A stretch of DNA of 64,000 nt from assembly GCA_018266915.1 (NCBI GenBank), contig JAFDZM010000067.1:1-64000 (forward strand), read 5' to 3'. Position numbers and translations under genes: made by a program. The stretch is from Bacteroidota bacterium (GTDB lineage Bacteria; Bacteroidota; Bacteroidia; Sphingobacteriales; Sphingobacteriaceae). The notes below the pieces were generated by a model that ran no database searches, was not told where the DNA came from, and saw only the letters and a list, made by a program, of their open reading frames with translations. This document shows positions 44,370 through 52,417 of this stretch, one piece after another. The first letter of the stretch is position 1. Every line of letters starts with the position of its first letter.

Positions 44370-45701
44370 TTGAAGCTCGGAACCAAACTGACCCTGTTTA
44401 ATACCATCTCTAAAGTGGTAATAGTGGTGCTGTTTGTTTTATTGTTGCCAACTTTAATAAGGGACATAAACCGAAGCTATACTGACAACTGGCTGCGGCG
44501 GCAGGAAGAAAAAGTATTGAAACTTGTAAATGGGCCCGGCATCAATAACTATATCCAAAATGGCGAAGGCTATGGCAGCTATAACGCCTTGCTTAAGGAA
44601 GAATATGTGAGTCTGGATGTTGATTCATTAAATGAGCGCATCGATACTATTTTTAATGAGAACCGGCTTGTCGAAGGCGATACGATACAGTACCGGATTT
44701 TAAGTCACAATTTTAAGGTTGGCAAGCAAAATTACATACTGGAGATAGGCAAAAGTATCGATACCATTAACGAAACGACTACTCCCTTACAAAACATCGC
44801 CCTTGAAATATTATTGGGGATGATCCTGCTGACCATCCTTGCCGACCAGGTTTACTCCACTTATGTTCTGCGACCGTTAGGCCTTATCATTAAAACCAAA
44901 TTGATCGGGCATAAGTTCCCGAACCATACGCCATACAAAAAAGTCAAAACCTCGACGACAGATTTTGAGTACCTGGATATCAGTATTCATAAGATGATCC
45001 AGACGATTGAGAACACTTTTCAGAAAGAGCGCGAATTTATTTCGAATGCATCGCACGAGCTGATGACCCCGATATCTATCCTTCAATCCAAGATTGAGAA
45101 CATGTTTGAGGAGGAGGACATTCCGGATGAAACCAAGGTGAGGCTGATCGAGATGCAGAAGATTTTGAACCGGTTAAAAAGCATCACCAAAACTTTACTT
45201 CTTATCTCTCAGATAGAAAATGAGCAGTTTTTGAAGGAAGACAATATATCGTTGTCGGAACTGATACATGAAGTTTATGAAGAAATATCTATTCGCTTAC
45301 AGGAGAAAGAAATTGCTTGTGAGATCGATATTCCTGCTGAATGGCAGTTAAATCATGTAAATAAATTCCTGCTTTTCAATTTATTTTTCAACCTGATAAA
45401 TAATGCTATCAAATACAATAAAGAGCATGGCGAAATTAAAATAACGGGGCATACAGATAATAAGTTTTTTATTGTTGCGGTAGCTGATACCGGTATAGGC
45501 ATCAGCGCCGAACGGATACCTCACATTTTTAATCGTTTTAAAAAATTCACGCAATCGCTTCAGCAGGATAGCTTCGGTTTGGGACTACCTATCGTAAAAT
45601 CTATTGCTGACTTTCATCAGATTCGCATTGAAGTAGCTTCAGAGCCGGAAGTGGGGACTACATTTAAGCTAATTTTCCCGGCTAATCTCATAACCATTTA
45701 G
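44370..45701 (+). CDS. Two-component sensor histidine kinase
   Basis: A 443-residue kinase starting at TTG 44370, since no other suitable start precedes the first helix. Transmembrane helices at about 12-32 and 142-160 bracket a ~110-residue periplasmic domain. A HAMP-like link precedes the H-box EFISNASHELMTPIS (His229). N-box NLINNAIKYN, G1 ADTGIGIS and G2 FGLGLPIVKS complete the ATPase. It is last in its operon. The signal may come from the small basic protein or barrel encoded upstream, which is inference. Confidence 0.9.
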   Translation: MKLGTKLTLFNTISKVVIVVLFVLLLPTLIRDINRSYTDNWLRRQEEKVLKLVNGPGINNYIQNGEGYGSYNALLKEEYVSLDVDSLNERIDTIFNENRLVEGDTIQYRILSHNFKVGKQNYILEIGKSIDTINETTTPLQNIALEILLGMILLTILADQVYSTYVLRPLGLIIKTKLIGHKFPNHTPYKKVKTSTTDFEYLDISIHKMIQTIENTFQKEREFISNASHELMTPISILQSKIENMFEEEDIPDETKVRLIEMQKILNRLKSITKTLLLISQIENEQFLKEDNISLSELIHEVYEEISIRLQEKEIACEIDIPAEWQLNHVNKFLLFNLFFNLINNAIKYNKEHGEIKITGHTDNKFFIVAVADTGIGISAERIPHIFNRFKKFTQSLQQDSFGLGLPIVKSIADFHQIRIEVASEPEVGTTFKLIFPANLITI

Positions 45702-45832
45702 CCTTAATTCATTATTAATTACAACTTTATAAATATTTTTACTTATATACTACTTTTCCCATAGATTTTATAGTATTATCCATATATTTGCCTCATGATA
45801 GTTACGCGAAATAATTTCTATCACACATAATG

Positions 45833-45880
45833 CAGAGCGCTTACCGGAGCAAACAGATGGTTCGAACCCATCCCCTGCGT
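45833..45880 (+). pseudogene. tRNA 3'-end-like remnant
   Basis: A perfect T-arm (GATGG-TTCGAAC-CCATC, 45856-45872) is followed by CCCTGCG as an acceptor-strand 3' half. Upstream GCAGAGCGC resembles the D-arm end of a tRNA. The acceptor 5' half CGCAGGG and an anticodon arm are missing, so it is not an intact tRNA. It could be a relic of a tRNA attachment site or a partly deleted tRNA. Confidence 0.45.
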
Positions 45881-45914
45881 CTCTCTTCTCTCTCTTAGGT
45901 TTTATAATTGGTTG

Positions 45915-45950
45915 AAAGAGTTCCTGCCCATCAGGAGCTCTTCTTTTTTA
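45915..45950 (+). terminator. Strong rho-independent terminator
   Basis: An 11-bp stem (AAGAGTTCCTG/CAGGAGCTCTT, one wobble), loop CCCAT and a T-tract. It ends transcription past the kinase gene or the tRNA-like remnant. Confidence 0.85.
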
Positions 45951-45983
45951 TTAAAAAAACTATGTTTGTATTTGTAAGCCACT

Positions 45984-47009
45984 ATGAAGAATTACCTGAA
46001 GATTGTTGAGATAGATGAGTATTCTATCACCCCCAAATATTTACAGCTTATAAATTCCATTTTAAGGGGTATTGAATCTGGGAAGATTGAAAAGGATGAT
46101 ATTCTGCCATCCATCAATGATTTCTGTGTGGCATTGGATACCTCTAGGAACACTATTGAAAGAGCCTATACCGAATTAAAGAAGGCAGGTGTAGTAAAAT
46201 CCATCGCAGGGAAAGGCTATTTTATAGCAAATACAAATTTCAATCAGCCTGTAAAGGTCCTCTTGTTATTCAACAAGCTCAGCAGTCATAAAAAGATCAT
46301 GTATGATGCCTTTGCGGCAACATTGGGAGCTAATGCAGCGATTGACTTCTACATTTATAATAATGACTTCAACGTATTTAAAAAACTCATCCTGGACAAG
46401 ATCAACAACTACGCCAAGTTCGTAATCATCCCTCATTTTATAGAGAATACGGAGCGTGCCTATGAAGTGATCAATACTATCCCAAAGGATAAGCTGATCC
46501 TGATGGATAAGCTGGAGTCAGGAGTCACGGGCAATTTCGGTGCTGTTTATGAAAGCTTTGAGAAAGATATCTACGGGGCCCTTGAAAAACTGCTCGGCAA
46601 GCTCGGCAAGTATCATACATTGAAGATCATATTTCCTGAGAACTCCTATTATCCAAAAGAAATACTCACCGGCTTCCTCAATTTTTGTCAGCAATATGCC
46701 TTTGATTATGAAGTAATCTATTCGTTAAAGGAGGAAAAAGTATCAAAAGATGTGGCTTACATCAATGTAATGGAAGACCACCTGGTGGAGCTGATCGAGA
46801 AAATCATTGCTGTCAAATTAAAAGTAGGTAAAGATGTAGGCGTCATCTCCTACAATGAAACCCCATTGAAAAAGATCATCCTGGATGGCATAACCACAAT
46901 TTCGACAGATTTTGCGCTGATGGGTAAAAAAACTGCTGAGCTGGTTTTAACCAATTCAACCGAACACATCGCCATCCCTTTTAAAGTCACAGAGAGGAGT
47001 TCGCTTTAA
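45984..47009 (+). CDS. GntR-family regulator with sugar-binding-like domain
   Basis: A 341-residue regulator, likely for the adjacent rhamnose genes. The N-terminal winged helix (about 12-82) has PSINDFCVALDTSRNTIERAYTELKKAGVV. The C-terminal part (about 90-335) has the periplasmic-binding-like layout of LacI-type effector domains. A TATGTTTG -7 box lies at 45961-45968. Its end overlaps lutC by 4 bp, tail to tail. It is the only regulator next to the operon, so it probably binds the repeats upstream of rhaT. Confidence 0.85.
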   Translation: MKNYLKIVEIDEYSITPKYLQLINSILRGIESGKIEKDDILPSINDFCVALDTSRNTIERAYTELKKAGVVKSIAGKGYFIANTNFNQPVKVLLLFNKLSSHKKIMYDAFAATLGANAAIDFYIYNNDFNVFKKLILDKINNYAKFVIIPHFIENTERAYEVINTIPKDKLILMDKLESGVTGNFGAVYESFEKDIYGALEKLLGKLGKYHTLKIIFPENSYYPKEILTGFLNFCQQYAFDYEVIYSLKEEKVSKDVAYINVMEDHLVELIEKIIAVKLKVGKDVGVISYNETPLKKIILDGITTISTDFALMGKKTAELVLTNSTEHIAIPFKVTERSSL

Positions 47010-47605
47010 TCCCCGGTAAGCAAGAACAAGCTCATACTTCGCGGGCCATGCGCACCTATCACTAAGGATTGCTCTATATCAGCTGTTTTTGACGGACCTG
47101 CTATAAAGGCACCAAAACCCTGCGTAGTAATACCGATAGAGCTGTATGCATCATGCATCGTTGCAACAATGTTTTTAGCATTAACTATTATAGCCAAATG
47201 TTGGGTTATAAAAGGTAATACCCGTTGCCCCATTTGATCTTCTGTGATCCAGATCGCACTGTTTTCGGCTACCGCAAGATCAGACTGCAATATAGTCAAT
47301 TCCACATCGGCTAATTGTACAGGTAGATCATTTAAGTATTCTTTGGTGTCAGCGATGTCGCTGAGTTCAGAAATAGTTGAGATGATTTTTACATCTGCAC
47401 CGAAGTTATTTTGAATGACCGATTTTACCTCAGCCAAATTCTTAGCCTCGTATATCTTGGCACCGATATTTGTGGCAATGGTTGTAAATTGAGCTAATAA
47501 ATTCTCTTTATTGGCGTATGCTTTAAGCGGTTCGACATCCGGCAACACCGTCAATTCAGGCTGATTGGCCCGGATGGCTGATAATATTCCCCCTCGTGTG
47601 CTCAT
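47006..47605 (-). CDS. lutC: Lactate utilisation protein C (LUD domain)
   Basis: A 199-residue LUD-domain subunit of the LutABC L-lactate-oxidising system. GITTQGFGAFIAGPSKTADIEQSLVIGAHGPRS-type sequence is typical. The start overlaps the lutB stop by 4 bp, so the genes are translationally coupled. In this operon it would finish oxidation of lactate made from rhamnose. Confidence 0.88.
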   Translation of the reverse strand: MSTRGGILSAIRANQPELTVLPDVEPLKAYANKENLLAQFTTIATNIGAKIYEAKNLAEVKSVIQNNFGADVKIISTISELSDIADTKEYLNDLPVQLADVELTILQSDLAVAENSAIWITEDQMGQRVLPFITQHLAIIVNAKNIVATMHDAYSSIGITTQGFGAFIAGPSKTADIEQSLVIGAHGPRSMSLFLLTGD

Positions 47606-48984
47606 TTCTTCCCCCTGTTCTTTTTATACCATTCATCAAATGATTGTGCCGGTGGCTTTGGCATGTCTCTTTGCTTATACCACGGGTTTAACGCATTGTT
47701 AACAGCAAATGGCGCGTATTTCATCACCATTCTACCGGCCTTGCCTGCTGCATGATAAATACCCGGAGAAGAAAGCGTCCATTGCATCAACTTCATGCCA
47801 GCGCTTTTAGTTTTGGTGGTGTAGCCTGCCTTAACAATCACCTGCCGCCATTTATACAACTGGTCGTGAATATCAATTTTTACCGGGCAAACATTGGAAC
47901 ACGATCCGCATAGTGTAGAAGCAAACGGCAGATCCGCATATTTTTCCATATCCAGGTTTGGGGCTAGGATAGAACCAATTGGTCCGCTGATGGCATTATG
48001 ATAACTATGTCCACCACTACGACGGTAAACCGGGCAAGTATTCATACAGGCTCCACAACGAATGCATTTAAGTGAATTGCGAAAATCTTTTCGGCCCAAT
48101 TGAACGCTCCGGCCATTATCGACAATCACAATATGCATCTCCTGACCTGGCCGCGGTTTTTTATAATGACTTGAATAAGTGGTGATCGGCTGCCCTGTTG
48201 CACTGCGGGTAAGCAATCGAAGGAACACACCCAGATGCTCCCGCTTTGGGATGATCTTTTCAATACCCATGCTGGCAATATGCACTTCGGAAAGATGTGC
48301 TCCCATATCAGCATTGCCTTCGTTGGTACAGACCACAAATTCACCAGTTTCAGCTACGGCAAAGTTTACGCCGGTCAGAGCGATCTTACGCGTCAAAAAT
48401 ACTTCCCTTAAATGCTGGCGTGCAGTTTCGGCCAGTATTTGCGGATCGGAAACACCTGCGGGAGTTCCTAAATGTTCATGAAATAAATCACCTATTTCTT
48501 CTTTCTTTTTATGGATGCAAGGCAAAACGATGTGACTTGGCGGTTCTTTTGCTAGCTGCACGATGCGTTCACCTAAATCTGAATCAATTACTTCGATGCC
48601 ATTTTCAGCCAGGTATTCGTTTAAATGGCATTCTTCCGTCAGCATGGATTTGCTCTTTACCATACGGTTAACGCCATGTTTTTTAATGATCCCGTGAACG
48701 ATTTGGTTGTGCTCCTTCGCATCTGCGGCCCAATGCACGGTAATGCCGTTTGCTAGTGCATTGGCCTCAAATGCTTCGAGATAATTCCCAAGGTTTGATA
48801 ATGTGTGTTCTTTTATTTTAGAACCGGTTTCTCTCAGCAGTTCCCATTCAGGAAACTGATTTACAGCCTTATCGCGCTTCTGGCGGATCCACCATAAAGT
48901 TTCATCATGCCAGTCGACGCGTTGCTCATCGGCATTGAATTGCCCGGCAAGTTCGGCATGGTCTTTTGTCGATGTCGTACTCAT
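47602..48984 (-). CDS. lutB: Lactate utilisation protein B (iron-sulfur)
   Basis: A 460-residue subunit of LutABC with two ferredoxin-type clusters, CIRCGACMNTCPVYRR and LCGSCSNVCPVKIDIHDQ, at about residues 305-370. A LUD-type domain precedes them. I use ATG 48984, which overlaps the lutA stop (ATGA). The longer reading has no family support. Confidence 0.92.
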   Translation of the reverse strand: MSTTSTKDHAELAGQFNADEQRVDWHDETLWWIRQKRDKAVNQFPEWELLRETGSKIKEHTLSNLGNYLEAFEANALANGITVHWAADAKEHNQIVHGIIKKHGVNRMVKSKSMLTEECHLNEYLAENGIEVIDSDLGERIVQLAKEPPSHIVLPCIHKKKEEIGDLFHEHLGTPAGVSDPQILAETARQHLREVFLTRKIALTGVNFAVAETGEFVVCTNEGNADMGAHLSEVHIASMGIEKIIPKREHLGVFLRLLTRSATGQPITTYSSHYKKPRPGQEMHIVIVDNGRSVQLGRKDFRNSLKCIRCGACMNTCPVYRRSGGHSYHNAISGPIGSILAPNLDMEKYADLPFASTLCGSCSNVCPVKIDIHDQLYKWRQVIVKAGYTTKTKSAGMKLMQWTLSSPGIYHAAGKAGRMVMKYAPFAVNNALNPWYKQRDMPKPPAQSFDEWYKKNRGKK

Positions 48985-49721
48985 TGGGCTGAAGAATTTA
49001 ATATTTCGGCAATATGTATCACTTTCACTTTGCTCTCCTGTCTTCTTAAAATACCTTCCATATGCATCAGGCACGACATATCAGCACCAGTGATGTACTC
49101 CGCGCCATGCTCCAGATGATCTGCAACACGATCAACCCCCATCTTTACTGAAACTGCTTCTTCTGCCACACAGAATGTCCCTCCAAAACCGCAGCATTCA
49201 TCCTGGCGACTCAATGGGATCAACTCAATTCCCTGTACCATATTGAGTAGCTGCACTGGCTTGGAAAATGGCTCAGCTACGAGTTCCGTCATCTGAGATA
49301 TCTTAAGCCCGCGTTGACCGTGACAACTTTGATGCACACCCACCTTATGTGGGAATGTAGCGTCGAGGTGATCTACCTTTAATATATCGGTTAAGAATTC
49401 CGTGAGCTCATACACTTTACGGCGCACCTGCACTGCCTCATTTTCCCTGCCTTCAGAATGTAAATGATCTTTTATATGCAGGATACAGCTGCCGGATGGA
49501 GACACGATATAATCAAAATCTGAGAAATTATCTATGAAAAGTTCATTGCACCCGGTCGTCAGGTGCTCGTAACCGGAGTTTGCCATCGGCTGTCCGCAGC
49601 AGGTTTGTTTGGGCGGATAAACCACAGTTACGCCCAATTTTTCGAGTAATTGTAAAGTAGCTATTGCAGCGCCGGGATAAAACTGGTCTACATAGCAGGG
49701 AATAAAAAGTCCGACAGTCAT
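48981..49721 (-). CDS. lutA: Lactate utilisation protein A (CCG domain)
   Basis: A 246-residue subunit with two CCG domains: FIPCYVDQFYPGAAI with QTCCGQPMANSGYE near the N-terminus, and HQSCHGQRG with DECCGFGGTFCV nearer the C-terminus. They form cysteine-rich redox sites. The start overlaps the rhaB stop by 4 bp, linking lactate oxidation to rhamnose breakdown. Confidence 0.92.
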   Translation of the reverse strand: MTVGLFIPCYVDQFYPGAAIATLQLLEKLGVTVVYPPKQTCCGQPMANSGYEHLTTGCNELFIDNFSDFDYIVSPSGSCILHIKDHLHSEGRENEAVQVRRKVYELTEFLTDILKVDHLDATFPHKVGVHQSCHGQRGLKISQMTELVAEPFSKPVQLLNMVQGIELIPLSRQDECCGFGGTFCVAEEAVSVKMGVDRVADHLEHGAEYITGADMSCLMHMEGILRRQESKVKVIHIAEILNSSAQ

Positions 49722-51103
49722 TTGGTTACAGGCTTGCTTTGCGCGTAATACTTCAATTCAATAATGTCGCCTGGTATAGGTTTATTGTTCCAGGATCGGT
49801 GAATGGCCAGTGCCGCACCAATGGCAGTCGCCTGGGCCATTGAAGCTGCAAAAACCTCGATCCCGGGAAAGGCATTTGCCAGTAAGTTCATATATACAGC
49901 GTTTTTACTAAAACCACCGTCAACAAAAATCCGCTTCACAAAAGTACCTTTCAGCACCAGCCGGGTTGAGTATACCTGCTGATGTATCAAGTCGAGGACC
50001 AGTTGATGATAGGCTTCTGTTTCATCGCTAAAAATACTTAAATCTCGGTCTTTAAAAACGGATTCCTTCAAAAATGCCTCCGAATGCTTGTTTTGCTGAA
50101 TAGATTGCTGTAATTTATTAATTACGTCAGGATCAAAAGGCATTGTTCTGAAACTGATCGCGTCCTGTTTAAAATGCTCAGCTATTCGCTTTACCTGTTG
50201 CTCATGCTCATTCCCCGCAAACAGCCTTGATGCCTTAACCAGTCTACCCTGGTATTGCAGGAAGCATAAGCAATCATGCTCCAATTCATTTTGGGTTAAC
50301 GGAGCCTGGTTAAACGGGTTCATACTGATACACCATGTTCCGGTAGAGATCAAGATAAAGGGTTCGTTGAAGCTGACCAGGTAGGGGATAAGCGCAGCAG
50401 AGCTATCGTGTAAACCAATGCCAACGCAATAATTATTACCCGGGAAACAAGCTTCTAAAGTCTCGGCAGGGCTTTTGATTGGTGCCAGTTTTAACGACAA
50501 ACCCTCCTTTTCAACCCATTCGTGATATCGACGGTTGTTAAAGTCCCATAAGGCAGTATGGCAACCGATGCTGGTAATATCCGAGCAATACTGACCTGAT
50601 ATTAATGAACTCAAATACTGAGGCAGATGCAACGCATACTTCAACTTCCTAAATATTTCAGGCTTCTCTATTTTCAGTCGATAGAGTTGAAGACCAGAAT
50701 TTAGACTGCCCAAAATGGGTGATGCCGTTTCGGATGCAAACTTTTCTTCACCACCGTATTTAGCGTAAAGCTGTTTGCTCAGTTCTTCTGGAAATGGCTT
50801 CAGGTAATTATATAATGGCGTTAACGGTTTGCCTTCTTCATCTACATAAACCAGGCTTGCACCGTAAGCGCTAAAGTTTACAGCTTTGATCTCAAACTCC
50901 TTCAGCCGGAATATCGTGCTTAATGAATCAAATACAGACAGCCGCAGGCTTTCCAGGTTTTCGCAAGGAAATCCGTCTTCATCTACGGTTTCAATAAAGC
51001 GGGCTGATTTTTCATAAACTATCTGATAATGTTCATCAAACAGGAACAATTTCTTATTCGTTTTGCCGACATCAAAAATAGCTATGACGGGTATTGGCTT
51101 CAT
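49718..51103 (-). CDS. rhaB: Rhamnulokinase-like FGGY kinase
   Basis: A 461-residue sugar kinase. The N-terminal phosphate loop is AIFDVGKTNKKLFLFDEHY and the C-terminal nucleotide site is FVDGGFSKNAVYMNLLANAF. In this operon the substrate should be L-rhamnulose, giving rhamnulose 1-phosphate. It begins right after the rhaI stop and its stop overlaps lutA. Confidence 0.88.
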   Translation of the reverse strand: MKPIPVIAIFDVGKTNKKLFLFDEHYQIVYEKSARFIETVDEDGFPCENLESLRLSVFDSLSTIFRLKEFEIKAVNFSAYGASLVYVDEEGKPLTPLYNYLKPFPEELSKQLYAKYGGEEKFASETASPILGSLNSGLQLYRLKIEKPEIFRKLKYALHLPQYLSSLISGQYCSDITSIGCHTALWDFNNRRYHEWVEKEGLSLKLAPIKSPAETLEACFPGNNYCVGIGLHDSSAALIPYLVSFNEPFILISTGTWCISMNPFNQAPLTQNELEHDCLCFLQYQGRLVKASRLFAGNEHEQQVKRIAEHFKQDAISFRTMPFDPDVINKLQQSIQQNKHSEAFLKESVFKDRDLSIFSDETEAYHQLVLDLIHQQVYSTRLVLKGTFVKRIFVDGGFSKNAVYMNLLANAFPGIEVFAASMAQATAIGAALAIHRSWNNKPIPGDIIELKYYAQSKPVTK

Positions 51104-52378
51104 TTACAATCCGGTTGCAATAGTTTTCAACCCTCTTTCCTTGATCAGGTTATCACGCACACCCAGCTTTCTGAAAAGCGCCAAAGGTTGTAATGCACCG
51201 CCCGCAAGTAATCTAGCTTGTGCAACTAATGGGCGCACATCGGTGCGATAAGCCTGTTGCAAAATCTCCTGCGCTTGTACAACGTCATTATTTTGTTGCG
51301 CCTTTTTCAAAGCAGACTGATCAACCAATAAAGCCTGAGCATAAGCTATTTTTATGGCTTCTACTGATTGCAACAGATCTTCTATCGGGTCTTTTATATT
51401 ATGCGACGCATCGATCATCCAGCCAATGCCTGTGGCGTGATTCATGCCCCGGGCGTCCATTCCTTCAACCAATTCATTAAAAATGAGAAACAGTTGATAT
51501 GGGTTAATACTGCCAACCGTCAGGTCGTCATCGCCATATTTTGAATCATTAAAATGAAACCCGGCCAGCTTACCCTCCATCAAAAGCAGGGCTACTATCT
51601 GCTCGATATTGGCACCCTGTAAGTGATGCCCCAGATCAACCAGCGTTTGGGCCTTGTTACCAAGTTTACTTGATAACAGGTAGGATTGCCCCCAGTCGCC
51701 AATGGTGGTTGAATAAAAATTAGGCTCGTAAGGCTTATACTCTACCCACATTTTCCAGTCATCAGGCAGCGCGGAATAGATTTGCTGGAGGCTATCAAAA
51801 GTCCTCTCAAAAGCGCCACGCATGTTTAACTGTCCGGGAAAATTTGAGCCGTCAGACAACCAAACCGATAATGCCTTTGAATCGAGCTCAACACCGTATT
51901 TTATTACCTGGATATTGTGCTCAATTGCTTGCTGGCGCACTGCCTTATCTACATGGTTCAATGAGCCATATTTATAGCTTAATTCCTGATCGGCTTGATC
52001 CTGGAAAGTGTTGGAATTCACTGCGTCAAAATGCAATCCATACTGTGATGCCAACGCTTTTATTGTTGAAGCATTCTCCGGAATATCCCAGGGAATATGC
52101 AGCGAGATTGAATTACTCGATCTGTTTAAAGCATGAATCAAACCCACATCAGCAATCTTCTCCTCCAAACTGCGTGGTTCGCCACCGCCTGAGAAACGTC
52201 CAAAACGTGTACCACCCGTACCCAATGCCCAGCTTGGGATTGCGATATTAAACGCAATGAGTTTTTTTATGACCTCATCAATATTTTTCAATCCTTCAGC
52301 AACAAACTCAAATTGGCGATTATGGTTAGCCAGATGTTGCTGATTCAATTCTTGTATATAGTGTTGCTCTATTTGCAT
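51104..52378 (-). CDS. rhaI: L-rhamnose isomerase, Pseudomonas stutzeri-like subtype
   Basis: A 424-residue TIM-barrel sugar isomerase converting L-rhamnose to L-rhamnulose. Typical segments are WALGTGGTRFGRFSGGGEPR at the N-terminus, DLGHHLQGANIEQIVALLL and AGFHFNDSKYGDDDLTVGS, with metal-binding His/Asp/Asn residues in the latter. It is the RhaI type, not the enterobacterial RhaA type. It lies between the aldolase fusion and rhaB. Confidence 0.9.
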   Translation of the reverse strand: MQIEQHYIQELNQQHLANHNRQFEFVAEGLKNIDEVIKKLIAFNIAIPSWALGTGGTRFGRFSGGGEPRSLEEKIADVGLIHALNRSSNSISLHIPWDIPENASTIKALASQYGLHFDAVNSNTFQDQADQELSYKYGSLNHVDKAVRQQAIEHNIQVIKYGVELDSKALSVWLSDGSNFPGQLNMRGAFERTFDSLQQIYSALPDDWKMWVEYKPYEPNFYSTTIGDWGQSYLLSSKLGNKAQTLVDLGHHLQGANIEQIVALLLMEGKLAGFHFNDSKYGDDDLTVGSINPYQLFLIFNELVEGMDARGMNHATGIGWMIDASHNIKDPIEDLLQSVEAIKIAYAQALLVDQSALKKAQQNNDVVQAQEILQQAYRTDVRPLVAQARLLAGGALQPLALFRKLGVRDNLIKERGLKTIATGL

Positions 52379-52379
52379 A

Positions 52380-52417
52380 ATGATAAAAACTATGAACTAT
52401 GATCTATCAACTATGAA
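52380..52417. repeat. Word array inside the rhamnose operon
   Basis: AACTATGAACTATGATCTATCAACTATGAACTACC fills the gap between the stop of the aldolase gene and the start of rhaI. These ACTATGA words are the same kind as those in the gap after rnc. Confidence 0.55.

Noticed and set aside
45833..45880. Functional tRNA gene
   Set aside because: The 5' acceptor strand and the anticodon arm are missing.
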